Shown piece by piece: positions 37,251-46,080 of a stretch of DNA of 64,000 nt (its first letter is position 1; every line of letters starts with the position of its first letter). A program made the position numbers and the translations under genes. The notes beneath the pieces were generated by a model, which worked only from the letters and a program-made list of their open reading frames with translations, was not told the origin of the DNA and searched no databases. This DNA is from Vulgatibacter incomptus (lineage in GTDB: Bacteria > Myxococcota > Myxococcia > Myxococcales > Vulgatibacteraceae): contig NZ_CP012332.1 of the NCBI RefSeq assembly GCF_001263175.1, positions 3,864,220 to 3,928,219 on the forward strand. Direction: 5' to 3'.

Positions 37251-39524
37251 AGTGGCCGCACGGTCCTCGACAACAAGGGCAACCCGGTCAAGAAATACGA
37301 GCCATTCTTCAGCAGCACCCACGAGTACGAGGACGAGGCGGAGCTGGTGGAGTGGGGTGTCACGCCCGTGCTCCACTACGACCCTCTCGGGCGGCTCATC
37401 GAGACCGAGCAGCCCAATGGCACCAGGGCCCGGGTGGTCTTCGACGCCTGGCGGCAGGAGAGCTGGGACGAGAACGACGCCGTCCTCGGCACGGCTTGGC
37501 TCATCGAGCGCGAGGTTCCTACCGCCGACAAGCAGGAGCGCCGGGCCGCGCAGCGCACCCTCGCTCACGCGGGAACGCCCACAGTCACCCACCTCGACAG
37601 CCTGGGCCGACCGTTTCGAACCGACGAAGACAACGGCGGTGGCGCCGTCTACACCACCACCCTCACCCTCGACATCCAGGGCAACCAAGTAGAGGTGAAG
37701 GACGCCGAGGACAAGACTGCGGCTCTTCAGGTCTTCGATCCCCTACAGCGGCGCATCGCCCTGCATAGCTGCGACGCCGGCATGAGCTGGACGTTCCCGG
37801 ATGCCGCCGACAGCCCGGCGCGCTCCTGGGACGAGCGCGAGGTCTTCGTCCGCACCTCGTACGATGCGCTCCGGCGCCCGACCCACGTCTGGGCCCGAGA
37901 AGATGTCGCCCCCTGGCTCCTCGCCGAGCGACTCTATTACGGCGAGACTGTTATCGATGCCGCCGTCTTCAACCTTCGTGGACAGGTCGCCGCGCACTTC
38001 GATGGCGCTGGCTTGGTCGCCTTCGAGCGCTACGACTTCAAGGGCGGCCTCGAGCTCTCCACCCGGCGCCTGGCAAAGAGCTACACCGAGACGGCGGATT
38101 GGTCCGCCCTCTCCCTCGTTCAAGGTCCGCTCCAGGCGCAAGGCGTGGTCGCCGCCCTCCTCGAGACGGAGGCCTTCTCCACCGAGAGTCAATACGACGC
38201 TCTCGGCCGGATCACACATCTCCACACGCCCGACGAGAGCGTCTCCCGCTTCCACTATGACGAAGGGGGCCTCCTCGCCGGGGTCGACGCCAAGTTGCGG
38301 ACCTCCTCCGCCTGGAGCCCGTTCGTCACCGAGCTCGCACACAACGCGAAAGGCCAGCGCGAACGAATCGTCTACGCCAACGGCACCACCACCGACTCGA
38401 CCTACGACCCGAAGACCTTCCGCCTGAAGCGACTGCGGACCACCCGTCAATCCGACGGCAAGGTCCTCCAGGATCTCGTCTACACCCACGATCCGGTCGG
38501 AAACATCACTGAGATCCGGGATGGCGCCCAGCAGGATCTCTACTTCGCAAACGAGGTCGTCCCTGCGAATGGTCTCTACCGCTACGACGCCCTCTATCGG
38601 CTCAGCGAGGCGAAAGGCCGAGAGCACGCCGGCCAGCAGCCCACTCACGCCGACCTGCCCTGGTCATCGCTGCCCCACGCCAACGACGTCCAGGCCATGC
38701 AGCGATACGAGGAGCGCTACACGTACGACAAGGTCGGAAACATCCTCGAGATGGCCCACAGCGCGGGCGGCGCCGGCTGGACGCGCAGGTACGAATACGA
38801 CGACGAGAGCAACCGCCTTCTCTCCACCAGCCTCCCGTCCGATCCGGTGGGCGGTCCGAACTCCCAGACCTACACTCACGACCCAGCCGGCAACATGGTG
38901 CGAATGCCGCACCTCGCCAGCATGGCATGGGACTGGGCCGGCAGGCTCCAGCATGCCGACAAGGGCGGCGGGGGCAAGGTCTACTTCACCTACGACACAT
39001 CCAACCAGCGCGTCCGCAAGGTCTACGAGCACAGCGGCGTCATCGAGGAGCGTATCTACCTCGGCACGTTCGAGCTCTTCCGGCGGCGGCAGTCCGGCAC
39101 TGTTCAGCTCCAGCGCGAGACTCTCCACCTCATGGACGATAAGCGCCGCATCGCGATGGTCGAGACCAAGACCCGCGATAACGGAACTGACGTCTCGACA
39201 CCCACCCCTCGCTTCCGCTACCAGCTCGATAATCACTTGGGTTCCGCGGCTCTCGAGCTCGACGATGCCGCCCAGATCATTTCGTACGAGGAGTACTTTC
39301 CCTACGGGGCCACGTCTTTCCGAGCGCTCAAATCCGGAGTCGACGTCAGCGAGAAGCGCTACCGCTACACAGGCATGGAGCGCGACGAGGAGACCGGGCT
39401 CAATTACCACAGTGCTAGGTATTTTGCGCCTTGGCTCGGACGATGGACGAGTGCCGATCCTGCAGGCTTCGTTGATGGATTGAATCTTTTCCGATACTGC
39501 GACGATAGCCCGGTGGGTGGACTC
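37251..39524 (+). repeat. RHS-core duplication
   Basis: This segment repeats 32521-34791. By eye it is identical from 37268 to 38145 (original 32538-33415), then scattered differences to about 38432, near-identical again to about 38838, then clearly diverged with a 3-nt insertion (offset 4733). The final tips are unrelated. Confidence 0.85.
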
Positions 39525-40430
39525 GATCCCACGGGGACTCAGCGAATGACCGACGAACAACTCGGTTCTCGTGCGGCCGGAACCGCTTCCCGAAACAAGA
39601 ATGCGCTCAACCCATGGGACGTTGTTGCTGCTATCGTCGCCAACCCCCGAGTTCAGGGAGCGCTCCAGACCACAGGCGCGTTGATCGAGGGCGGAATCGC
39701 TCTAGGTTTAATGGCAGCTCCGACAGGCGTGACACAAGTAGTTGGTGTCCTAGTGATGGCGAAGGCGCTCGATGATGGCGCGAACGGTTTGAAAATGATG
39801 CTAACCGGGAAGGAGAGCCAATCGTATACCCATCAGGCAATTTCGAGCATTGCTCAGTCGGCTGGTGCGTCGCCTCAAACCTCTGAGATTGTCGCTACCT
39901 CGGTCGATGTTCTGGCATCGACCGCGACCGCGGCTGCCGCGGCAGGGAAAGCATTGAAACTTGAAGGAGCCGTCTCGAAGGAACTTCGGGCAATGGGAGG
40001 CGGGGCACGGGCGGCGGGTGTGGAAGCCTTGGACGAGGCCGCTAGCGCTCGCCAGATGACCGAGGTAAAAGCTGCGGGTAAGCTGGAAGCCGCCGAAATG
40101 GCGGCCCCCACCGGCCAGGTCCTGCCGGCCCTAAGGCAGCAGTACGTTGACGCAGTTTCCAAATTGGCAAATAAGGTGCCGGAAATGCGCGCCGCTGGCA
40201 ATAGTTCGGAAGAGATCGCTCGTGCCCTACACGCTGAGCGTCGTGCGCTTGGCGTTCAGTTCAAGGCTCTTACACCCCCGGACAAGCTTGCCGAGATCTA
40301 CGCTAGGAATGAAGCCAAGTACGGCGATCCCCTTGGCCCCTCGATCGACTGGCTTCGCAATGCAGGCAAGAGTTGGGATGATATCATTGATTCGGCTGTT
40401 CGGGCAGGTGGAAAGGATTTGGGATTTTAG
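37251..40430 (+). pseudogene. Displaced, 5'-truncated RHS gene with a different C-terminal toxin
   Basis: From 37268 the DNA matches the RHS part of the full gene (offset 4730 bp) but has no SpvB/TcdB regions and no credible start: the in-frame GTG at 37347 lies in a conserved stretch. RHS repeats and core continue in frame to GRWTSADPAGFVDG and DPTG at about 39525-39536. The following about 300 residues are a new tip. It has a hydrophobic pre-toxin segment (GALQTTGALIEGGIALGLMA) and a C-terminal block (SSEEIARALHAERRALGVQF, KLAEIYARNEAKYGDP, SWDDIIDSAVRAGGKDLGF) not recognised as a named toxin. This is the arrangement of an orphan RHS tip that could be brought into use by recombination. Confidence 0.85.
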
Positions 40431-40431
40431 A

Positions 40432-40722
40432 ATGGGAAATGATTTGACAGATCGGAAAGTACGGATTGGAGACGAGTACGATCAGAGAGTTTGGACCGCG
40501 TTGAGGGATGTGCTCTCGGAGCTTGGATTAGTAGTTAACTCAGAGGAATGGGGGGTAGGGGGGTCTCAGGAACTGATAACGATCGTAGTCTCGGCCGGGT
40601 CGAAAACCCTTACGATCGAATCCGAGACCTATCTGGGCGTCAGCGTTGCTGGTGAACCGGAACTCGTCGCAGAAGTGGCTGCTCGGGTTGCAGGGCGCCT
40701 CGGCAAAGCTGGGCCCTCCTGA
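40432..40722 (+). CDS. Candidate immunity protein for the displaced RHS tip
   Basis: This is a 96-residue soluble protein, starting 1 nt after the stop of the displaced RHS gene. It is acidic at its N-terminus (MGNDLTDRKVRIGDEYDQRV) and has predicted strands (ELITIVVSAGSKTLTIESE, YLGVSV) before a final helix. It is not related to the lipoprotein after the first toxin, as expected when each tip has its own immunity. No named family recognised. Its retention beside a truncated toxin fits orphan toxin/immunity pairs that protect against sister cells. Confidence 0.55.
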   Translation: MGNDLTDRKVRIGDEYDQRVWTALRDVLSELGLVVNSEEWGVGGSQELITIVVSAGSKTLTIESETYLGVSVAGEPELVAEVAARVAGRLGKAGPS

Positions 40723-41006
40723 CTCTTCTGCAATGATCATTACCGACGGCACGTGAATCTCGCAGTTTGGGGCATTTTCGGGCTGCAATCAAGCGGCGAG
40801 GCAACGTGGCGTCCCCCAATACATATTGGACCACTGTTCGGAGTTGAGCCGGCAGTGATCGCTCTCTGTGCCAGGGTGGCTGTCGCGTGGTTCCGTTCCG
40901 TATTCTGAATGAATAGTAGCTGACCGGTAGGAACGAGAAAGGGGAAGCTCCTTCCCGAGGTCCCACATAGGCTCGCCTCCATTGCAGGAGGTGAAGGAGA
41001 AACCCC

Positions 41007-41312
41007 ATGCCGGAAGTTGCCGTTCTTCGTTCTCTCACGCAAGAGGAGGGCGCTTCGGACCTCAGTTCCCGGTTCCGCATGGCCATCCAGGCCACGATCG
41101 AGGTGCTTTTGGAGGAGCAACACCGCGCGCTCATTGGCGCCCAAGACGGCTTCATGGTCGACCTGGCCCACTACCCGCCAGACGATCCGGCGTCCGCGGT
41201 GGGGCTGCTCTGCGGCGGGTCGCGCTTCGACAAGTCGGACGATCCGGTGGAGTGGGACCTCTTCCGTACCGCCATGCTGGAGGCCCAGGGCTGGCAGCTC
41301 CGGCGCCTCTAG
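41007..41312 (+). CDS. Small protein resembling the end of a Vsr/REase-like nuclease domain
   Basis: The 101-residue product follows a good AGGAGGTGAAGGAG site. Residues about 25-100 show a hydrophobic strand then DGFMVDLAHYPPDDPASAVG, LLCGGSRFDKSDDPVEWDLF, and RTAMLEAQGWQLRRL. This recalls the Vsr-like domain at the end of some large helicases (DG.FxVDxAxxHP ... GIxCDGxxY ... RDxxRxxxLxxxGWxxxRxW), but the protein stops right after the GW strand. It may be an independent small protein or a remnant. It lies between toxin/immunity pair 2 and the Hsp70 gene. Confidence 0.45.
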   Translation: MPEVAVLRSLTQEEGASDLSSRFRMAIQATIEVLLEEQHRALIGAQDGFMVDLAHYPPDDPASAVGLLCGGSRFDKSDDPVEWDLFRTAMLEAQGWQLRRL

Positions 41313-41536
41313 TCGCCCGCCCTTTACCGCGAGCCCGCGACCGCTCTCGCTGGAATCGCGCCTCCCCCGGTGGCGCCCACCCCGCGTCGAGAGACGATGC
41401 CCTGACTGCCGGGGCTTGAGCCGTTCCGGCGTCATTATTTCGCGACTGCCGCGAGTCAGCGCAAACGACGTCATGACAGGAGTCGAGTCTGGAATCGTAT
41501 CGAAGGCTGTATTGCTGCAATGAACGGAAGTTTGGC

Positions 41537-41725
41537 GTGTTCGAGTCCGACGAGCACGGAGTCTATCTAGGAGTGTATGTAGGTGCCCTCTTGGCGTACG
41601 AGCTCCGCCTCAAGATGAATCAGGACGAGATCGAAGCGCTTCGACGGAACGACCAGGAGTTCTTGAAAGAGCTGGCAGACGATCTGTACTGGCATCGGGA
41701 GAAGTACGCAGGACGAACGTTCTGA
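41537..41725 (+). CDS. Small acidic protein with an unclear start
   Basis: From the GTG at 41537 the product is 62 residues (GVYLGVYVGALLAYELRLKM, QDEIEALRRNDQEFLKELAD). The frame is open upstream to 41477 and seems to continue as protein (YRRLYCCNERKFGVF), but that part has no ATG, GTG or TTG; a CTG at 41489 follows AGGAG at 7 nt. It is either a gene using a rare start or a 5'-truncated one. No family recognised. A small acidic protein here could be another immunity gene. Confidence 0.4.
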   Translation: MFESDEHGVYLGVYVGALLAYELRLKMNQDEIEALRRNDQEFLKELADDLYWHREKYAGRTF

Positions 41726-41949
41726 CGGCACCTCTCGCTGGGATGGGGCCAGCTTGGATGCGCTCGAGCGAACTTGCCGGGCCAGATGCGGGGACGAGCT
41801 GGACTGAGTTCGCCGTCCGCGCTGCCCCCAATCCACTCCTCATGCCGTAGACCGCTCCGCGACCCGCAGACGAGTACGATGTTGGAGGGAAGTAGTTGGA
41901 CGGCACGGGCGCGGACGCTACTTTGCGGGCCTTTGGGGGCGGAGGCGGC

Positions 41950-43209
41950 GTGGCAGGGATTTCGATCGGGATCGACTTCGGGACGTCGAATAGCGCGGCG
42001 GCGATCGTGGACGCGGCGGGACGATCGGCGGTGCTGCCGCTAGACTCGGACGCGGCCGACCCGAGGCTCTTTCGGAGCGTGATCTTCTTTCCGGCGGAGA
42101 GCCGCGAGGTCCTGGTCGCCGACGAGGCGATCAGCCGCTATCTAGACGAGTGGGAGGGGCGGTTCGTCCAGTCGGCGAAGAGCTTCCTCAAGTCGCCGAC
42201 GTTCACGGCGACCGAGATCCGGCAGCGCCGCTACAAGCTCGAGGAGCTGGTGGCGATCGTGCTGCGCGCGATGCGGGTACGGGCGGAGGAGATCGTCGGC
42301 GCGCCGGTCGAGCGCGCGGTCTTCGGGCGTCCGGCGGTGTTCTCGCCGGAGCCGGAGCGCGACCGCCTCGCGGAGGAGCGCCTCGCGGCGGCGGCCGAGA
42401 TCGCGGGCTTTCCGAGGCCCACCTTCCTCATCGAGCCGATTGCCGCCGCCCTCGGCTACGAGGAATCGCTGAATCGCGAGGAGGTGGTGCTCGTCGGGGA
42501 CTTCGGCGCGGGTACCAGCGACTTCACGCTGATGCGACTGGGGCCGTCCCGGGCGGGGAACCTCGATCGGCGGGGCGACGTGATCGCGTCGGACGGCGTG
42601 TACATCGGCGGCGACGACTTCGACTCGGCGATCGTGGAGCATCGGCTGCTCGAGCGCTTCGGCGCGGGCTCCACGTACCTCTCGCTCACCCGGCGGATGC
42701 CGCTCCCGGCCTGGATCGCGCGCAAGCTGCTCGCCTGGCACGAGCTGGCGCTGCTTCGGGAGCGCAGCACGATGGAGTTCCTCAAGAAGGCGAAGGTGGA
42801 CTCGGACCAGCCGGAGGCCCTCGGCAATCTGATCCGGCTGGTGGAGGACAACCTCGCCTTCCACCTCTACCGCTCGGTGGAGGCCGCGAAGCGCGAGCTG
42901 AGCGGCGCCGACGAGGCGAAGGTGCGCTTCCACGAGTCGGGCATCGAGCTCGACGAGCGGGTGACCCGCGCCGAGTTCGAGGCATGGACCGCGCCCCTGC
43001 GCGCCGAGCTCGACGCATGTGTCGACAGGGTCCTCGCCCGCTCAGGCGGCGTCGAACCGGACGCGATCTTCCTCACGGGTGGAACGTCGAAGATCCCCTC
43101 CGTCCGCGCCCTCTTCGCGGAGCGGTTCGGCGAGGCGCGGCTGCGGGAGGGCGACGCCTTCACCTCGGTGGTCGCCGGCCTCGGCAGGGCCACGCGGCTC
43201 GCCGGGTAG
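41950..43209 (+). CDS. Short Hsp70-family (YegD/DnaK-like) ATPase
   Basis: The protein has 419 residues. It keeps the Hsp70/actin-type nucleotide-binding motifs: ISIGIDFGTSNSAAAIV, the phosphate 2 loop LVGDFGAGTSDFTLMRLG, EPIAAALGYEE, and a C-terminal ILTGGTSKIP-like FLTGGTSKIPSVRALF. It lacks the beta substrate-binding domain and the lid of DnaK, as YegD-type Hsp70 proteins do. The GTG start at 41950 is preceded by GGAGG, and an in-frame upstream extension is Gly-rich. A degenerate copy occurs right after the first toxin/immunity pair, so an Hsp70 gene sits at the 3' end of each RHS unit. A chaperone for the large RHS toxin is plausible but not shown. Confidence 0.88.
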   Translation: MAGISIGIDFGTSNSAAAIVDAAGRSAVLPLDSDAADPRLFRSVIFFPAESREVLVADEAISRYLDEWEGRFVQSAKSFLKSPTFTATEIRQRRYKLEELVAIVLRAMRVRAEEIVGAPVERAVFGRPAVFSPEPERDRLAEERLAAAAEIAGFPRPTFLIEPIAAALGYEESLNREEVVLVGDFGAGTSDFTLMRLGPSRAGNLDRRGDVIASDGVYIGGDDFDSAIVEHRLLERFGAGSTYLSLTRRMPLPAWIARKLLAWHELALLRERSTMEFLKKAKVDSDQPEALGNLIRLVEDNLAFHLYRSVEAAKRELSGADEAKVRFHESGIELDERVTRAEFEAWTAPLRAELDACVDRVLARSGGVEPDAIFLTGGTSKIPSVRALFAERFGEARLREGDAFTSVVAGLGRATRLAG

Positions 43210-43295
43210 GGAATCGCCGAGCTCCGAACACGAATTCGTCGACGCCTCGGATCAGGGGACCTCCAGGGGCCAGCCAATGAGCGTCGAGCGCGAGC

Positions 43296-44414
43296 TCAGG
43301 GAGCTCGATTCTCGTCGGGGAAGCCGAGATTTTCTACGGCTGCTACGAGCGCTTCGAAGAGTGACGGCCGGCGCGCCAGGACCGCGAACGCGTGCCGCCT
43401 CGCGGCCGGGTGACGCGAGAGCAGCAGCATGGCGCGCGTAACCGCCTCGTGGCGTCGAAACGCGGCGGCAGCGGCCTTCTCGTACGGCATGAGCGCGCGC
43501 GGGCTCGCGTGCCTGGCGAGAGCGTCCGGGAGGAGGCTCGCGAGCTTCGACGAGGCCTGGAACGCAGACGACAAGCCCTCGCCGCTGATCGCGTCGACGT
43601 AGCCGGCCGCATCGCCGAGGAGCGCGAGCCGCTCGCCGATCCGGCGCTTCACGCTGCGGGCCATGGGGCCGGCGCCGCGGACGTCCGAGTCGACGGGGGC
43701 GCCGGCGAGCCGCTCTGCGAGGAGCGGGAAACGCGCCAGGAGCTCTCCGTGGCGTCTGGGGCCGAGGTGCGCCGCGTCCCAGAGGAGAGCGACGCCCACG
43801 CGGCGTTCGCCTGCCGGCGTGACGTAGGCCTCGACGCCTTCGGCCCAATGGACTTCCACGTGATCGCTCCAGGGCGCGAGGCGGTAGTGGCGCCGCGCAC
43901 CGAAGCGCCGGATCGCCGGTGGGCAGCCCTCGAGTCCGGCCTGACGCCGCAAGGGCGAAGCGAGGCCGTCGGCGGCCACGACCATACGTGCTCGAACGAC
44001 GCCGGCCTCGGTGTGAAGCGAGAGAGCGCCGGGCATGCGGGAGAAGCCGCTGACGCCGCACCCCAGACGAAGCTCCACCCCGAGAGCGTTGGCACGAGCG
44101 AGGAGGGCCTGCTGGAGCGCGACCCGCCGGATCCCGAGGCCGACGCCGCGGCGAAAGCGCGCGCTCACCTCCGAGCCGTCCTCCTGCACGTAGCGGATGC
44201 CGTTGAACGGAACGCACGCGTCGCGTGAGGGAAGGGCTACACCGAGCGCCTCGAGGGCCCGGACGCCGCCGGGCATCAGCCCTTCGCCGCAGGCCTTGTC
44301 GAGAGGCGACGCGCGGGCATCGAAGACCACGGTGGCGATGCCCCGCGAGGCGGCCTGGATGGCCAGGGCCAGGCCCGCCGGCCCCGCGCCGACGATCGCC
44401 AGCTCGTGGAGCAT
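43296..44414 (-). CDS. FAD-dependent oxidoreductase (geranylgeranyl-reductase-like)
   Basis: This is a 372-residue flavoprotein. It has the N-terminal dinucleotide loop LAIVGAGPAGLALAIQAASR, ACGEGLMPGGVRALE in the conserved substrate/FAD region, VVAADGLASPLRR, and the second FAD motif RLALLGDAAGYVDAISGEG. These fit the family including geranylgeranyl reductases and aromatic monooxygenases. The substrate cannot be told. It runs convergently with the Hsp70 gene and is 9 nt downstream of the cupin gene on the same strand. Confidence 0.83.
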   Translation of the reverse strand: MLHELAIVGAGPAGLALAIQAASRGIATVVFDARASPLDKACGEGLMPGGVRALEALGVALPSRDACVPFNGIRYVQEDGSEVSARFRRGVGLGIRRVALQQALLARANALGVELRLGCGVSGFSRMPGALSLHTEAGVVRARMVVAADGLASPLRRQAGLEGCPPAIRRFGARRHYRLAPWSDHVEVHWAEGVEAYVTPAGERRVGVALLWDAAHLGPRRHGELLARFPLLAERLAGAPVDSDVRGAGPMARSVKRRIGERLALLGDAAGYVDAISGEGLSSAFQASSKLASLLPDALARHASPRALMPYEKAAAAAFRRHEAVTRAMLLLSRHPAARRHAFAVLARRPSLFEALVAAVENLGFPDENRAP

Positions 44415-44423
44415 CTCCGTGTT

Positions 44424-44819
44424 TCAGTGGATGGGCGGCGGGGCGGCCTCGGCCGGCGGCGCCTTGCGGGCGAAGGCTTCCGGCGCGCCGAAGTCCACCG
44501 CGACGAAGGCCTCGTCGCCCTCCACCCAGGCGTCGTGCCCGGGCGAGATCGAGAAGGTGTCGCCAGGGCCGATCTCGCCCTCCTCGCCGCTCTCCATGCG
44601 GATCTTCATCCGCCCGGCGGCGCAGTAGCCGAGGTGGTGGGCCATGCAGCGCTCGGTCCCCATTTGAGGCTTCACGTGGACCGACCAGCGCCAGCCGGGC
44701 TCCATCCGAACGAGGCCCATCTTCGATCCGTCGAGGTCGAAGATCTCGACGCGGCCCTTGTCTGCGAACTCTCGGGTCTCGTCCGCTTCGTCCTGGTGCT
44801 TGATGTTCAGGTCCGCCAT
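44424..44819 (-). CDS. Cupin-domain protein
   Basis: This is a small 131-residue cytoplasmic protein with one cupin barrel (about residues 25-115). It has GWRWSVHVKPQMGTERC, then HHLGYCAAGRMKIRMESGEE, PGDTFSISPGHDAWVEGDE and VAVDFGAPE. Only some of the usual metal ligands are obvious. It probably forms a transcription unit with the FAD oxidoreductase next to it (9-nt gap). The ATG at 44819 was taken rather than the one at 44852, since the extra 11 residues precede the family-like part. Function unknown. Confidence 0.75.
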   Translation of the reverse strand: MADLNIKHQDEADETREFADKGRVEIFDLDGSKMGLVRMEPGWRWSVHVKPQMGTERCMAHHLGYCAAGRMKIRMESGEEGEIGPGDTFSISPGHDAWVEGDEAFVAVDFGAPEAFARKAPPAEAAPPPIH

Positions 44820-45002
44820 GGCGTGCACCTCGTCGCGAAGGTCTTCCGCCAACGTGGCGATCGGCCCGCCCGTTCGGAAGCCGCGGCCGGGCGTCCGTCG
44901 GCACTTCCCTTCCCCGGACGAGCGGGCGTCTTCGGAAAAAGCCGTCGCGCTCGTCTATCGGTCGGAGCATCCTTGGAGCCCCCTTTTCCAAAGAGGTGCA
45001 CC

Positions 45003-45362
45003 GTGAGCGAGCCGAAGACCCATTCCGGATCCTGTCACTGCGGGAACGTTCGCTACGAGGCCACGCTGGCGCTCGGCCAGGTCGTTGCCTGCAATTGCTC
45101 CATCTGCAACCGCGTGGGCCACCTGCTGGCCTTCGTTCCCGTGGAGCAGTTCCGGCTCCTGTCGGGGGAGGACTCGCTGGTCGACTACCGTTTCAACGCC
45201 AAGAAGATCGCGCACCTCTTCTGCTCGACCTGCGGCATCCACCCGTTCGGGCGCGGAAAGGGCCCCGACGGGAAGGAGACGTACGCCGTGAACGTGCGCT
45301 GCCTCGACGGCGTCGATCCGCGCACCCTCGAGGTCATGCACTACGACGGGAAGAGCATCTGA
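45003..45362 (+). CDS. GFA-family protein (glutathione-dependent formaldehyde-activating enzyme-like)
   Basis: This zinc protein of 119 residues has the full cysteine set of the GFA/CENP-V family: GSCHCGNVRYE, VACNCSICNRVG, and LFCSTCGIHPFGRGKGP. Members bind glutathione or other thiols and only some act on formaldehyde. The GTG at 45003 follows AGAGGTG; the frame upstream is open but without family similarity. Right after it comes a fragment of a glutathione-transferase-like gene, so a glutathione-related gene pair may have existed here. Confidence 0.85.
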   Translation: MSEPKTHSGSCHCGNVRYEATLALGQVVACNCSICNRVGHLLAFVPVEQFRLLSGEDSLVDYRFNAKKIAHLFCSTCGIHPFGRGKGPDGKETYAVNVRCLDGVDPRTLEVMHYDGKSI

Positions 45363-45366
45363 GTCG

Positions 45367-45477
45367 ATGAATCTCTACGATGCGCGGTGTTCGACCAATT
45401 CACGAATTGTGTTGGACATCGCCGCCGAGCTCGACCTCCCGATGGAGGTCGTTCCCGTCGATTTCGGCGCGCGCTAG
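45367..45477 (+). pseudogene. Glutathione S-transferase N-terminal remnant
   Basis: Beginning at the ATG at 45367, 36 codons read MNLYDARCSTNSRIVLDIAA followed by ELDLPMEVVPVDFGAR and a TAG. That is the start of the thioredoxin-like domain of GST proteins (LYDxxxSxNSxxVxxxxAELxLPxExVxVD), cut off after the second strand. The rest of the gene is absent; the DsrE-like gene on the other strand begins immediately. The proximity to the GFA gene suggests loss of a neighbour by deletion. Confidence 0.65.
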
Positions 45478-45487
45478 TCCGGCCGGA

Positions 45488-45976
45488 TCAGAGCTCGACC
45501 GAGAGGAAGCCCTCGGCCTTCCGCTGGAGGACCTCGACGAGGCCGTTCTCCACGACGACGACCTTGGGGACGAGGCGCGTGGGAGCGATGTCCTTCTGGG
45601 CCAGGGTGAGGCCGCAGGCGACGACCCGGATCCCTCGAGCGCTCGCCTCGTCCACCGACGTCGCTGACTTCGAGCCCTGGAGAAGCGACTCGATCGCCGG
45701 CCCGCAGACCACGATCTCCACCTCGCGGGTCGGGAGGTGCTTGCCCGAGAGCAGCTCGAGGCCCGTCTTCAACGCGGCGTCGAGCTGGGGCGGCTGCTGC
45801 ACGAGGAAGAGCACGCGCGCAGCGTCCGCCTTCGCGGTCTCTGCGCTCGCGGGCGTCGGCGCGGGCGTGGGTGTTGCGGCTGCGGCTGCGGGAAAGAGCC
45901 CTGCCGCCAGCGCGAGCACGGCGAGGCGCCGCCCGAAGGCGTGCAAGGGGTGGAACGATCGGCTCGGAAGGGGCAT
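45488..45976 (-). CDS. Secreted DsrE-like protein
   Basis: The 162-residue protein has a signal peptide (RRLAVLALAAGLFPAAAAA) and an Ala/Pro/Thr linker. It then has an alpha/beta domain like DsrE/DsrF: ARVLFLVQQPPQLDAALKTG, VEIVVCGPAIESLL, GIRVVACGLTLAQKDI and VVVVENGLVEVLQRKAEGF. The pair of Cys (VVCGP and VACGL) agrees with this family's intra-strand cysteines. DsrE-like proteins can carry sulfur; that role is not established here. An ATG 12 codons upstream (46012) is possible, but 45976 puts a short n-region before the signal. Confidence 0.75.
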   Translation of the reverse strand: MPLPSRSFHPLHAFGRRLAVLALAAGLFPAAAAATPTPAPTPASAETAKADAARVLFLVQQPPQLDAALKTGLELLSGKHLPTREVEIVVCGPAIESLLQGSKSATSVDEASARGIRVVACGLTLAQKDIAPTRLVPKVVVVENGLVEVLQRKAEGFLSVEL

Positions 45977-46019
45977 CGCGTCCTCGGGTGTGGGTTCCAC
46001 CCGGTCGGACACGGCAGAC

Positions 46020-46037
46020 CCGCCATAGGTTCCCGTG
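46020..46037 (+). repeat. 18-bp direct repeat, left copy
   Basis: CCGCCATAGGTTCCCGTG occurs here and again at 46709-46726. The two copies flank the first TMEM175 gene. Confidence 0.75.
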
Positions 46038-46080
46038 GGAGCTCCAGGTTGCGCCTGCCGCGCAATCGGCCGAGGAACCG

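Noticed and set aside
37347..37349. GTG as a real start of the displaced RHS gene
   Set aside because: It lies within sequence identical to the interior of the full gene, and the homology and frame continue upstream to about 37251.
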